Source of the DNA: Mycobacterium sp. NS-7484
GTDB lineage: Bacteria; Actinomycetota; Actinomycetes; Mycobacteriales; Mycobacteriaceae
Length of the DNA: 64,000 bases
Assembly (NCBI RefSeq): GCF_001953975.1
Contig: NZ_MBEJ01000051.1
Coordinates: 1-64,000 of the forward strand
Direction of reading: 5' to 3'
Shown here: positions 54,843 through 63,355 of the stretch, one piece after another
Position numbering within the stretch: position 1 is the stretch's first letter
Layout: every line of letters starts with the position of its first letter
Notes under the pieces: generated by a model
What the model was told of the DNA's origin: nothing
What the model saw: only the letters and a program-made list of their open reading frames with translations
Databases searched by the model: none
Made by a program: the position numbers and the translations under genes

Positions 54843-54882
54843 GCCCCCCATCATCCCTCGGCACCGCAGCCGTGGGTGCCCG

Positions 54883-56172
54883 TCAGACGATTCGGTCGAT
54901 GACCAGGGGCCGCTGCGCCGGTGCCGAGTCGTCGACCGACCAGGCGCCGTCGAGTTCGGCGAGCGCGCCGGGTAGCCGCTCCGCGGTCTCGGTGTAGAGG
55001 GTGAACAGCGTCTCTCCGGCGGCCACGGGCTCCCCCGGCTTGCGGTGAATCCGCACCCCCGCGCCGAGCTGTACTGGCTCCCCCGGCTGCGCCCGACCCG
55101 CACCCAAGCGCCACGCCGCCATCGCCACGCCCATGGCGTCGATGTCACCCATGATGCCGCCGTGCGGGGCCGTCACGGTCTCGGTTGCCGTCCCGATCGG
55201 CAGCGGGCGGCTCAGGTCCCCGCCCTGCGCTGCCACCAGCGCCCGGAACCGATCCATCGCGGTCCCGTCACGCAGCGTCTGAGCCGGGTCGGCGCCGTCG
55301 ACACCGGCGGCGCCGAGCATCTCGGCCGCCAGCGTCAGCGTCAGCTCGACCACGTCGGCCGGGCCGCCGCCGGCCAGCACCTCCAGCGATTCGGCCACCT
55401 CCACGGAGTTACCGACGGCGCAGCCCAGCGGGCAGTTCATGTCGGTGAGCAGGGCCCGCGTCGGGACCCCGTCGGCATTCCCGAGGTCGACCATGATCCG
55501 CGCCAGCTCCCGGGCGTCGGCCTCGGTCTTCAGGAACGCACCCCGGCCGACTTTGACGTCGAGCACCAAGGACCGGGCACCCTCGGCGAGCTTCTTGCTC
55601 ATCACCGAACTGGCGATCAGGGGCGTCGAATCGACGGTGGACGTGATATCCCGCAGGGCATAGATCTTGCGATCGGCCGGAGCCAGCTCACCGGCGGCGA
55701 AGATCGCTCCGCCGACATCGGAAAGTTGCTGGCGGATACGGTCTTTGGACAGCTCCGCGGTGAACCCGGCGATCGATTCCAGCTTGTCGAGCGTGCCACC
55801 GGTATGCCCCAGGCCGCGGCCGGATGCCTGCGGAACGCTGCCCCCGCAAGCCATTACGACCGGCAGCAGCGGGATGGTGATCTTGTCGCCGACCCCGCCG
55901 GTGGAGTGTTTGTCGACGAGGGCGAGCGGCTTGCCCTCACGACGCAGGTCGGTGAAATCGAACCGCTCCCCGGAAGCGACCATGGCGGCGGTCCAGCGGG
56001 TGGTCTCGGTCACCGTCATCCCGTTGAGGAAGATCGCCATCAACAGGGCCGACATCTGCTCGTCGGCCACCCGTCCGTGGGTGTAGCCGTCGATCACCCA
56101 GTCGATGGCGGCGTCGGACAGCACACCGCCGTCCCGTTTGGTCCGAATGACAGACGGCGCGTCGAAAGGCAT
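54883..56172 (-). CDS. deoA: Thymidine phosphorylase
   Basis: Pyrimidine nucleoside phosphorylase that converts thymidine to thymine and deoxyribose-1-phosphate. The 429-residue protein has the SALLMAI and [10 protein letters not shown] motifs, the [15 protein letters not shown] loop and [11 protein letters not shown]. The ATG at 56172 matches the family start ([14 protein letters not shown] follows); the frame opens at GTG 56214 but the extra 14 residues do not match the family. Follows cdd. Confidence 0.95.
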   Translation of the reverse strand: MPFDAPSVIRTKRDGGVLSDAAIDWVIDGYTHGRVADEQMSALLMAIFLNGMTVTETTRWTAAMVASGERFDFTDLRREGKPLALVDKHSTGGVGDKITIPLLPVVMACGGSVPQASGRGLGHTGGTLDKLESIAGFTAELSKDRIRQQLSDVGGAIFAAGELAPADRKIYALRDITSTVDSTPLIASSVMSKKLAEGARSLVLDVKVGRGAFLKTEADARELARIMVDLGNADGVPTRALLTDMNCPLGCAVGNSVEVAESLEVLAGGGPADVVELTLTLAAEMLGAAGVDGADPAQTLRDGTAMDRFRALVAAQGGDLSRPLPIGTATETVTAPHGGIMGDIDAMGVAMAAWRLGAGRAQPGEPVQLGAGVRIHRKPGEPVAAGETLFTLYTETAERLPGALAELDGAWSVDDSAPAQRPLVIDRIV

Positions 56173-56220
56173 GGCCGTCAACCTACTCGTCGGTAACCGG
56201 AGTTGTTGGACCACTTGGCC

Positions 56221-56619
56221 TTACCGACGTTCCAGATCCTGTGGGCCGAAGGCGTCGGGCAGCAGCTCGGCCAGCGGCCGCGGGCCACTCGGATGGTCGA
56301 CGAGCATCCCCGGCCCGCCGTGTTCCAGCAACACCTGACGGCACCGTCCGCAGGGCATGAGCAGGGCGCCATCCGGGCCCACACACGACAACGCGACGAG
56401 CCTTCCACCCCCTTGCGAATGCAAGGCGCAGACCACAGCGCACTCGGCACAGAGACCTAGGCCATATGAGACATTCTCCACATTGCAACCGGCCACCACG
56501 CGACCATCGTCGACGAGGGCCGCGGCGCCCACCGGAAATCCGGAATACGGCGCGTAAGCCCGCCCGGAAACGTCAATTGCCTTGTCACGCAATAACTTCC
56601 AGTCCACATTCGCCGTCAT
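56221..56619 (-). CDS. cdd: Cytidine deaminase
   Basis: Zinc enzyme that converts (deoxy)cytidine to (deoxy)uridine. The 132-residue protein has the catalytic CAE (LCAECAVVCAL) and the second zinc-ligand pair PCGRCRQVL, plus the NVENVSYGL loop. The ATG at 56619 has GGGGGA at seven-base spacing; an earlier GTG at 56634 is possible. First gene of cdd-deoA-add, divergent from sdhC. Confidence 0.95.
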   Translation of the reverse strand: MTANVDWKLLRDKAIDVSGRAYAPYSGFPVGAAALVDDGRVVAGCNVENVSYGLGLCAECAVVCALHSQGGGRLVALSCVGPDGALLMPCGRCRQVLLEHGGPGMLVDHPSGPRPLAELLPDAFGPQDLERR

Positions 56620-56684
56620 ACGGGCATCCCCCACATAGGTTCTGAATGCATTCCGAAACCCCCGTCCGCGGCTCTCGCATTAAG

Positions 56685-56703
56685 ATAGGTAAGCCTAACT
56701 TTT
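56685..56703. promoter_or_regulatory. IdeR/DtxR-like iron box upstream of sdhCDAB
   Basis: ATAGGTAAGCCTAACTTTT matches the 19-bp DtxR/IdeR consensus TTAGGTTAGCCTAACCTAA at 14 of 19 positions, including the whole AGG-T-AGCCTAAC core except one base. It lies in the 213-bp cdd/sdhC divergent gap, 129 bp before sdhC and 65 bp before cdd. Iron-dependent control of an iron-sulfur respiratory enzyme makes physiological sense. Confidence 0.55.
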
Positions 56704-56832
56704 GCCTGTTCAGTGGGCCGAACAGGTCAACCGTAATTCGTTCGCCACTACAAATGGGTTTAGAGTCGCCCCGAGGTTTGGGGCTAATCCTGAGCAGTCC
56801 CAGACGTCCCACCGATGGCGTTGGAGGGCCCG

Positions 56833-57249
56833 ATGAGTACTCAGACGGAGGTACCGGCTCCGCAACCCAGGAAAGCACGACGGCGCACCCTTTATCGCGG
56901 TGATCCGGGAATGTGGTCCTGGGTGCTGCACCGTATTACCGGTGCCACGATCTTCTTCTTCCTGTTCGTACACGTCCTAGATACCGCGTTGGTCCGCGTG
57001 AGCCCGCAGGCCTACAACGAGGTCATCGAGACGTACAAGACCCCCATCGTCGGATTGATGGAGATGGGCCTGGTCGCCGCCGTGCTGTTCCACGCACTCA
57101 ACGGCATCCGCGTCATCCTCATCGACTTCTGGCAGCAGGGTCCCCGCTACCAGCGGCAGATGCTCGCGGTCGCCGTCGGCGTCTTTGCCGTGGTTCTCAT
57201 CGCCGCACTAGGAGTTCTCGGTATGCACATGGTGGAGCGGTTCCTGTGA
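56833..57249 (+). CDS. sdhC: Succinate dehydrogenase cytochrome b556 subunit
   Basis: A 138-residue membrane-anchor subunit with three membrane helices (about 35-55, 75-97, 112-132). The heme-ligand-type His is in HALNGIRVILID, and HRITGATIFFFLFVHVLD is the SdhC signature. ATG at 56833 has GGAGG at five-base spacing. First gene of sdhCDAB, with a GTGA overlap to sdhD. Confidence 0.94.
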   Translation: MSTQTEVPAPQPRKARRRTLYRGDPGMWSWVLHRITGATIFFFLFVHVLDTALVRVSPQAYNEVIETYKTPIVGLMEMGLVAAVLFHALNGIRVILIDFWQQGPRYQRQMLAVAVGVFAVVLIAALGVLGMHMVERFL

Positions 57250-57719
57250 GCGCGCCAGGAGCAGGTGAGTCGCGGCTCGGCCGCCCCGCACCGGTGATGG
57301 AACGCGAACACGACCGGCCGGCTGCGCTGGACCACCCGCGCGCGCCCCGTCGTCCCCGCGGTATCCCGTACTTCGAAAAGTACGCGTGGCTGTTCATGCG
57401 GTTCTCGGGTGTCGCCCTGGTGTTCCTGGCGCTGGGCCACCTGTTCATCATGCTGATGTGGTCCGACGGTGTTTACCGCATCGACTTCAACTATGTCGCG
57501 CAGCGGTGGGCCTCGCCGTTCTGGCAGATCTGGGACATGGCCCTGCTGTGGCTGGCGATGATCCACGGGGCCAACGGCCTGCGGACCATCATCGGCGACT
57601 ACGCCCGTAAGAACACCACGAAGTTCTGGCTGAATTCGCTGTTGCTGCTGGCGACAGGGTTCACCCTGGTTCTGGGCACCTACGTCTTGGTCACCTTCGA
57701 CCCGAATATTGGGAGCTGA
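57246..57719 (+). CDS. sdhD: Succinate dehydrogenase membrane anchor subunit
   Basis: A 157-residue anchor protein with three membrane helices beginning at YAWLFMRFSGVALVFLALGH; the heme-ligand-type segment is MIHGANGLRTII, and it ends LVTFDPNIGS as in mycobacterial SdhD. GTG at 57246 overlaps the sdhC stop; an ATG at 57297 is an alternative start that is closer to the M. tuberculosis length. Confidence 0.93.
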   Translation: MSAPGAGESRLGRPAPVMEREHDRPAALDHPRAPRRPRGIPYFEKYAWLFMRFSGVALVFLALGHLFIMLMWSDGVYRIDFNYVAQRWASPFWQIWDMALLWLAMIHGANGLRTIIGDYARKNTTKFWLNSLLLLATGFTLVLGTYVLVTFDPNIGS

Positions 57720-57722
57720 CCC

Positions 57723-59477
57723 ATGATTCAGGAACATCGCTACGACGTCGTCATCGTCGGCGCGGGCGGCGCCGGCATGCGCGCAGCCGTCGAGGCCGGT
57801 CCGCGCGTCCGCACCGCCGTGCTGACCAAGCTGTACCCGACGCGTTCGCACACCGGCGCAGCCCAGGGCGGCATGTGCGCCGCGCTGGCAAACGTCGAAG
57901 AGGACAACTGGGAATGGCACACCTTCGACACCGTCAAGGGTGGCGATTACCTCGCTGACCAGGACGCCGTCGAGATCATGGCCAAGGAGGCCATCGACGC
58001 GGTGCTGGACCTGGAGAAGATGGGCATGCCGTTCAACCGGACGCCCGAGGGCCGCATCGACCAGCGCCGCTTCGGCGGGCACACCCGCGACCACGGCAAG
58101 GCCCCGGTGCGCCGGGCCTGCTACGCCGCCGACCGCACCGGCCACATGATCCTGCAGACGCTGTACCAGAACTGCGTCAAGCACGACGTGGAGTTCTTCA
58201 ACGAGTTCTACGCCCTGGACATCGCGCTGACCGAGACCCCGGCCGGCCCGGTGGCCACCGGCGTCATCGCCTACGAGCTGGCCACCGGCGACATCCACAT
58301 CTTCCACGCCAAGGCGATCGTCTTCGCCACCGGCGGGTCCGGCCGGATGTACAAGACCACCTCCAACGCCCACACCCTGACCGGTGACGGCCTGGGCATC
58401 ATCTTCCGCAAGGGACTTCCCTTGGAGGACATGGAGTTCCACCAGTTCCACCCGACCGGTCTGGCCGGCCTGGGCATCCTGATCTCCGAAGCCGTGCGCG
58501 GTGAGGGCGGCCGGTTGCTCAACGGCGAGGGCGAGCGGTTCATGGAGCGCTACGCGCCGACGATCGTCGACCTCGCGCCGCGTGACATCGTGGCCCGGTC
58601 GATGGTGCTGGAGGTGCTCGAAGGCCGCGGCGCCGGACCGAACAAGGACTACGTCTACATCGACGTGCGTCACCTCGGCGAGGACGTGCTGGAGGCCAAG
58701 CTTCCCGACATCACCGAGTTCGCCCGTACCTACCTTGGCGTGGACCCGGTCACCGAGCTGGTGCCGGTGTACCCGACCTGCCACTACGTCATGGGCGGCA
58801 TTCCCACCACGGTCCACGGCCAGGTGCTGCGCGACAACACCAACGTCATCCCCGGCCTGTACGCCGCCGGTGAGTGCGCCTGCGTCTCGGTGCACGGCGC
58901 CAACCGCCTGGGCACCAACTCGCTGCTGGACATCAACGTGTTCGGCCGTCGTGCCGGCATCGCCGCCGCCGAGTACGCCGCCAACCACAACCACGTCGAC
59001 CTGCCGGAGAACCCGGCCGACATGGTGGTCGGCTGGGTCGGCGACATCCTCTCCGAGCACGGCAACGAGCGCGTCGCCGACATCCGCACCGCGCTGCAGC
59101 AGTCGATGGACAACAACGCCGCGGTGTTCCGCACCGAGGAGACGCTCAAGCAGGCGCTGACCGACATCCACGCCCTCAAGGAGCGCTACGCCCGAATCAC
59201 CGTGCACGACAAGGGCAAGCGCTACAACAGCGACCTGCTCGAGGCCATCGAACTGGGCTTCCTGCTGGAGCTGGCCGAGGTGACCGTGGTCGGTGCGCTC
59301 AACCGCAAGGAGTCCCGCGGCGGCCACGCGCGTGAGGACTACCCGAACCGCGACGACACGAACTACCTGCGCCACACCATGGCGTACAAGGAAGGCCCCG
59401 GGCTGCTCGCCGACATCCGGCTGGACTACAAGCCCGTGGTCCAGACCCGGTACGAGCCGATGGAAAGGAAGTACTGA
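57723..59477 (+). CDS. sdhA: Succinate dehydrogenase flavoprotein subunit
   Basis: The 584-residue catalytic subunit. VIVGAGGAGMRAAVEAG is the FAD Rossmann motif, RSHTGAAQGGMCAAL carries His43 for covalent FAD, and GGHTRDHGKAPVRRACYAADRTGH and HPTGLAGLGILISEAVRGEGG form the dicarboxylate site. Oxidises succinate to fumarate; the fumarate made by the island's AspA would enter the cycle just after this step. ATG at 57723. Confidence 0.97.
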   Translation: MIQEHRYDVVIVGAGGAGMRAAVEAGPRVRTAVLTKLYPTRSHTGAAQGGMCAALANVEEDNWEWHTFDTVKGGDYLADQDAVEIMAKEAIDAVLDLEKMGMPFNRTPEGRIDQRRFGGHTRDHGKAPVRRACYAADRTGHMILQTLYQNCVKHDVEFFNEFYALDIALTETPAGPVATGVIAYELATGDIHIFHAKAIVFATGGSGRMYKTTSNAHTLTGDGLGIIFRKGLPLEDMEFHQFHPTGLAGLGILISEAVRGEGGRLLNGEGERFMERYAPTIVDLAPRDIVARSMVLEVLEGRGAGPNKDYVYIDVRHLGEDVLEAKLPDITEFARTYLGVDPVTELVPVYPTCHYVMGGIPTTVHGQVLRDNTNVIPGLYAAGECACVSVHGANRLGTNSLLDINVFGRRAGIAAAEYAANHNHVDLPENPADMVVGWVGDILSEHGNERVADIRTALQQSMDNNAAVFRTEETLKQALTDIHALKERYARITVHDKGKRYNSDLLEAIELGFLLELAEVTVVGALNRKESRGGHAREDYPNRDDTNYLRHTMAYKEGPGLLADIRLDYKPVVQTRYEPMERKY

Positions 59478-59479
59478 CC

Positions 59480-60265
59480 GTGAGTGCACCTGTCATCGAT
59501 AAGCCCGAAGCCGGCGATCCGCCGCTGCCCCCGGTCCCCGAGGGCGCGGTCATGGTGACGCTGAAGATCGCCCGGTTCGACCCCGAGAACCCCGACGCCG
59601 CCGGCTGGCAGAGTTTCCGGGTGCCGTGCCTGCCCTCAGACCGGCTGCTGAACCTGCTGCTGTACGTGAAGGGCTACCTGGACGGCACGCTGACGTTCCG
59701 TCGGTCCTGCGCCCACGGAGTGTGCGGTAGCGACGCCATGCGGATCAACGGTGTGAACCGGCTGGCCTGCAAGGTGCTGATGCGCGACATGCTGCCCAAG
59801 AACCCCAAGAAGCAGCTGACCATCACCATCGAGCCGATCCGCGGCCTGCCCGTGGAGAAGGACCTGGTGGTGGACATGGAGCCGTTCTTCGACGCCTACC
59901 GCGCCGTCAAGCCGTTCCTGATCACCAGCGGAAACCCGCCCACCAAGGAGCGCATCCAGAGCGCCACCGACCGGGCCCGCTACGACGACACCACCAAGTG
60001 CATCCTGTGCGCCTGCTGCACCACCTCGTGCCCGGTGTACTGGAGCGAGGGGTCGTACTTCGGCCCGGCCGCGATCGTCAACGCGCACCGGTTCATCTTC
60101 GACTCACGTGACGAGGCGGCCGCCGAGCGTTTGGACATCCTCAACGAGGTCGACGGTGTGTGGCGTTGCCGCACCACGTTCAACTGCACCGAGGCGTGCC
60201 CGCGTGGCATCCAGGTGACCCAGGCGATCCAGGAGGTCAAGCGCGCTTTGATGTTCGCGCGTTAG
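59480..60265 (+). CDS. sdhB: Succinate dehydrogenase iron-sulfur subunit
   Basis: A 261-residue protein carrying three clusters: [2Fe-2S] (SCAHGVCGSDAMRINGVNRLAC is split here as CAHGVCGSD and LAC), [4Fe-4S] (CILCACCTTSC) and [3Fe-4S] (CTEACPRGI). Passes electrons from SdhA to the anchor and quinone. GTG at 59480, two bases after the sdhA stop. Followed by a strong hairpin. Confidence 0.97.
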   Translation: MSAPVIDKPEAGDPPLPPVPEGAVMVTLKIARFDPENPDAAGWQSFRVPCLPSDRLLNLLLYVKGYLDGTLTFRRSCAHGVCGSDAMRINGVNRLACKVLMRDMLPKNPKKQLTITIEPIRGLPVEKDLVVDMEPFFDAYRAVKPFLITSGNPPTKERIQSATDRARYDDTTKCILCACCTTSCPVYWSEGSYFGPAAIVNAHRFIFDSRDEAAAERLDILNEVDGVWRCRTTFNCTEACPRGIQVTQAIQEVKRALMFAR

Positions 60266-60286
60266 ATCTTCGATGTTCCGCCGAGT

Positions 60287-60333
60287 GTGAAGACGATCGC
60301 GAGATTTCTCGAAAATCTCGCGATCGTCTTCAC
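60287..60333. terminator. Long hairpin after sdhB (21-bp perfect stem)
   Basis: Positions 60287-60307 and 60313-60333 are exact reverse complements around the five-base loop CTCGA. It lies 22 bp after the sdhB stop and 8 bp before the end of the convergent nuclease-like gene, so it can terminate both. A 41-bp stretch covering most of it (60296-60336) recurs at 61254-61294. Confidence 0.8.
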
Positions 60334-60341
60334 GTTGGGCA

Positions 60342-61196
60342 TCAGAAGGGGGCGCCGGCATCCCGGAGGGCTTGGCGGGTGCGGTCGATGATGATTCGTT
60401 GGCGGTGACGCAGCAGATCAGCGCCGACGCGAACGATGCGCCAGCCGAGTTCGCGGTACTGGGCATCCTGATCGATGTCCTTGGTGCGCTGTCGCGGATC
60501 GGTCCAGTGTTGAATGCCGTCGTACTGCACGCCGACCTTCCATTCCGGCCAACCCATGTCGATGCGGCCGACCCACGTATATCCGTCGAACACGTTGATC
60601 TGGGTCTTGGTCGGGCGCATGCCCGCTTTCGTGTACACCAGCCGGAGCCGGGTTTCCTGCGGTGATTCGGCGCCATAGTCGGCACGATCCAACACCTTCC
60701 GCAACTGCACGAGCCCCCGCACGCCGCGGTGATTTTCGATAAGTGCTTGAACCTCAACAAGTTTCAGGTCGCAGGCCTGCAGCAGGGCGTCGACCCGCTC
60801 GACGGCGACCGATAACCCCGGCCGGCGGCCCAAGTCGAATGCGGTCCGAGCCGGCGTCGTCGTCTGGATTCCGCGCACCCGGCAGACTTCCCCGTCGGCC
60901 AGGGTGTCGCTGTGCAGGACGATCCCGCCGGTCTTGTGGCGGCTGGAGTGGATCAGCTCAGCGGGCAGTTGCGCGTCGATCCACCGAGAGCCGTGCAGCG
61001 CGGAAGCTGACATGCCCGCCGCGACAGCGCGCAGGCCCGACCACAGCCAGGCCGCGACCGCCCGGTCGATGGGAGTGAGCACCGATCCACGTGGCGCGTA
61101 CACATTCCGGTGGAGCAGGTCGTAGTTGGTGGTCAGCTGATACCGGTTGACCTTGCCCGCGGCCAACGCCTCAGTGCCCAGAAACGGCAGTGACAT
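60342..61196 (-). CDS. DUF559/Vsr-type nuclease-domain protein with AbiEi-like N-terminus
   Basis: A 284-residue protein. The N-terminal half (residues 15-130; LTPIDRAVAAWLW, ALHGSRW, TPARTAFDLGRR) resembles AbiEi-like type IV antitoxin proteins. The C-terminal part (about 185-280; ESPQETRLRLVYTKAGMRP ... VGRIDMGWPEWKVGVQYDGIQHW ... DAQYRELGWRIVRV) has the E-D-QYDG pattern of DUF559/Vsr-like endonucleases. Mycobacteria carry many such genes of unknown function, possibly defensive. It is flanked by 41-bp related repeats. Confidence 0.8.
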   Translation of the reverse strand: MSLPFLGTEALAAGKVNRYQLTTNYDLLHRNVYAPRGSVLTPIDRAVAAWLWSGLRAVAAGMSASALHGSRWIDAQLPAELIHSSRHKTGGIVLHSDTLADGEVCRVRGIQTTTPARTAFDLGRRPGLSVAVERVDALLQACDLKLVEVQALIENHRGVRGLVQLRKVLDRADYGAESPQETRLRLVYTKAGMRPTKTQINVFDGYTWVGRIDMGWPEWKVGVQYDGIQHWTDPRQRTKDIDQDAQYRELGWRIVRVGADLLRHRQRIIIDRTRQALRDAGAPF

Positions 61197-61253
61197 GACA
61201 AATAGGACGCCGCGCAGGTCACCAGGGTTCCACCTGCGCCGAAGGCGAACAAA

Positions 61254-61294
61254 ATCGCGAGATTTTCCGAAAATCTGGCCATCGTCTTCACATT
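61254..61294. repeat. Second copy of the 41-bp repeat flanking the nuclease-like gene
   Basis: Matches 60296-60336 at 36 of 41 positions in the same orientation. The two copies enclose the nuclease-like gene at a distance of about 960 bp. In this copy one arm of the hairpin has decayed (CTGGCCATCG in place of CTCGCGATCG). Confidence 0.75.
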
Positions 61295-61305
61295 CGACGA
61301 GGCGG

Positions 61306-61332
61306 CGTCACAAACTCAGCGGCCATCTCGTC
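61306..61332 (+). promoter_or_regulatory. ECF41-type promoter of the carboxymuconolactone decarboxylase-family gene
   Basis: CGTCACA and CGTC are separated by exactly 16 bases, one mismatch from the TGTCACA-N16-CGTC motif reported for ECF41 sigma factors. The -10 ends eight bases before the ATG at 61341, giving a nearly leaderless transcript. The ECF41 factor is encoded at 62403-63311. Confidence 0.65.
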
Positions 61333-61340
61333 TACTGGAT

Positions 61341-61919
61341 ATGACCGAGACAAAAACACGAATCGCCCCCGTCACCCCCAAACAAGCCGGCCTGTTGACC
61401 CGTGCCATGTACTGGTTCGCCAAGCGTCAGTTCGGTGAGGTGCCCGAACCGTTCACCGTGGCGGCACACCACCCGCGTCTACTGGTCGCCAACGCTGCAC
61501 ACGAAATGCTGTTGAAGAGTGGTTCGAAGAAGTTGCCGGCCAGCGTCCGGGAGCTCGCGGTGTTCTGGACCGCCCGCACAGTCGGCTGCTCGTGGTGCGT
61601 GGACTTCGGCTCCATGCTGATGCGGCTGGACAACCTCGACATGGAGCGGCTCAAGTCGATCGACGACTACGCCACCTCGCCACTGTTCACTGACGACGAG
61701 CGAGCCGCGATCAGCTACGCCAACGCCATGACCACCGATCCGCACACCGTCACCGACGAGCAGGTGGCCGACCTGCAACGCCGCTTCGGCGACGACGGGG
61801 TGATCGAGTTGACCTACCAGATCGGCGTGGAGAACATGCGGGCCCGGATGTACTCGGCGCTGGGCATCACCGAGCAGGGGTTCAATTCCGGGGATGCGTG
61901 CCGGGTTCCCTGGGCGTGA
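61341..61919 (+). CDS. Carboxymuconolactone decarboxylase/AhpD-family protein
   Basis: A 192-residue AhpD-like protein with the redox pair CSWC (TVGCSWCVDFGSM, near residue 80) in the conserved helix. The family includes peroxiredoxin-system disulfide reductants and decarboxylases. It is the classic partner gene of ECF41 sigma factors and has an ECF41-type promoter just upstream. Its 3' end overlaps the convergent F420-type gene by 38 bp. Confidence 0.9.
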   Translation: MTETKTRIAPVTPKQAGLLTRAMYWFAKRQFGEVPEPFTVAAHHPRLLVANAAHEMLLKSGSKKLPASVRELAVFWTARTVGCSWCVDFGSMLMRLDNLDMERLKSIDDYATSPLFTDDERAAISYANAMTTDPHTVTDEQVADLQRRFGDDGVIELTYQIGVENMRARMYSALGITEQGFNSGDACRVPWA

Positions 61920-62403
61920 TCTCGATGTACGCCATGGGCACACCGAGCGTTTGACTCCCGGCATCCAGGCTGCGCTCGAACAACTTCATCGGCAGACTCC
62001 AGTTGGCCGCGATCACCGACTCGGCGTGCGCATGTTCGGATTCGTCGAGGATGCGGGCCACACCGGCCACCACCGGACCGGTGGGCTTGCCGCGCAGATT
62101 GCACGCCACGACGAGGACGTGCGGATTGTTCCGAATGCGCCTGACCTTGGCGGTCGACGCATCGGTGCGGACGTAGAGCTTGCCCGGACCGGCGGGGTCG
62201 ATGCCGTGGTTGATCGGGCTGGGCACCGCCTCCCCCGAACGTCGGTACGTCACCAACACGATCTGGCGGTGGTTCTCGAATCCGGCGAAATCCGTCCCGG
62301 TCGCCGGGCCGATGTCGAAGGCGTCACGGTGACGCATCTTGTCCATGCCGCGGAACATCATCCGGCTGAAGGTTTGGGCCAGGGTGCCGGGCTCGTTCGG
62401 CAT
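61882..62403 (-). CDS. Deazaflavin (F420)-dependent nitroreductase-family protein
   Basis: A 173-residue split-beta-barrel protein of the Ddn/FDOR-B type: NHRQIVLVTYRRSGEAVPSPINHGID, KLYVRTDASTAKVRRIRNNPHVLVVACNLRGKPTG. These bind F420 or related cofactors. The ATG at 62403 shares one base with the stop of the ECF41 sigma gene (TGATG), so the two are translated together; it could be the oxidoreductase partner of the sigma factor. Confidence 0.85.
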   Translation of the reverse strand: MPNEPGTLAQTFSRMMFRGMDKMRHRDAFDIGPATGTDFAGFENHRQIVLVTYRRSGEAVPSPINHGIDPAGPGKLYVRTDASTAKVRRIRNNPHVLVVACNLRGKPTGPVVAGVARILDESEHAHAESVIAANWSLPMKLFERSLDAGSQTLGVPMAYIEITPREPGTHPRN

Positions 62404-63311
62404 CACCGGGCACCTCGCAACGGGGATCCGGTGAACTTGTCCGGGTTGGCGATGTCCCATACCGCGCAGACCAAGCCGTCGCGGACGGTGAAGATCGTGA
62501 CCCGCGGCATCATCTCGGGGTAGCCGTCACCGGCGGGGGCGCCTGTCGTGTAGACGCCCAACTGGCCGTTGACAAGCGCAAATTGACTGCCCGCCAACCA
62601 ATTCGGGCCGTACTTCTGCGCCAGTCCGAGGATGAAGCGGGCCACCTTGTCCGGCCCGTGGATGACGCGGGCAGCGGTCGGGGCGCGCCGGTTCGAATCG
62701 CCGGTGAACGTCACGTCCGGATGCAGCAAGCGGACGACGGCGTCGAGCTCCCCCGACGCCAGGGCGACCATCAGCTCGCCCGCAACCTGGTTGTGCACAT
62801 CGTCGGACGACGACGGCGGTGGGTTGTCGGAGACTGCGCGGCGGGCCCGCGAGGCCAACTGGCGGGCCGAGGCGTCGCTGACTCCGAGCACGCCGGCGAT
62901 TTCGCCGAAGGGTAGGCCGAAACCGTCGTGCAACACGAACGCCACCCGCTGATCGGGCGTGAGCCGTTCGAGCACGACCATCGCGGCGAACCGCGCGTCC
63001 TCCCCTGCCACCACCGCGTTGAGTGGATCGTTCGCATCGAGCCCGGTCACGACAGGCTCGGGCAGCCATTCGCCGTAATAGGCCTCGCGTCGATGGGCCG
63101 CAGAACGCAGCCGGTCCAGACCCAACCGGCTCACCACGGTGGTCAGCCAGGCGCGTAGGTCGGCGATCGTGCTCTTATTGTCGTGCCAGCGCAACCAGGC
63201 GTCCTGGACGATGTCTTCGGCATCGGCATAGGTACCCGTCAACCGATAGGCGACCGCCAACAGGTGCGGCCGCAGCGCCTCGAACTCGTCGGTGCGCGCC
63301 GCAGTGGTCAC
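62403..63311 (-). CDS. ECF41-family sigma factor with SnoaL-like C-terminal domain (SigJ-type)
   Basis: A 302-residue sigma factor. Regions 2 and 4 occupy residues 1-165; the SnoaL-like domain covers about 175-300. It has the ECF41 linker motif WLPEP at 82-86 and the C-terminal NPDKF at 289-293 (family form NPDKL), but the internal DGGGR motif is replaced by DSNRR at 205-209. ECF41 factors have no anti-sigma gene; the C-terminal domain controls activity. Neighbouring AhpD-like and Ddn-like genes complete the known ECF41 setting. Confidence 0.9.
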   Translation of the reverse strand: MTTAARTDEFEALRPHLLAVAYRLTGTYADAEDIVQDAWLRWHDNKSTIADLRAWLTTVVSRLGLDRLRSAAHRREAYYGEWLPEPVVTGLDANDPLNAVVAGEDARFAAMVVLERLTPDQRVAFVLHDGFGLPFGEIAGVLGVSDASARQLASRARRAVSDNPPPSSSDDVHNQVAGELMVALASGELDAVVRLLHPDVTFTGDSNRRAPTAARVIHGPDKVARFILGLAQKYGPNWLAGSQFALVNGQLGVYTTGAPAGDGYPEMMPRVTIFTVRDGLVCAVWDIANPDKFTGSPLRGAR

Positions 63312-63355
63312 AGACCAAGCTTAATCCCGCCGAGCGTGACCGCGGCACACTGCGG

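Noticed and set aside
57147-59489. Very long open frame (about 780 codons) antisense to sdhD and sdhA
   Set aside because: It is a shadow of the strongly conserved sdhD/sdhA genes; its translation is low-complexity Val/Gly/His-rich and matches no family.
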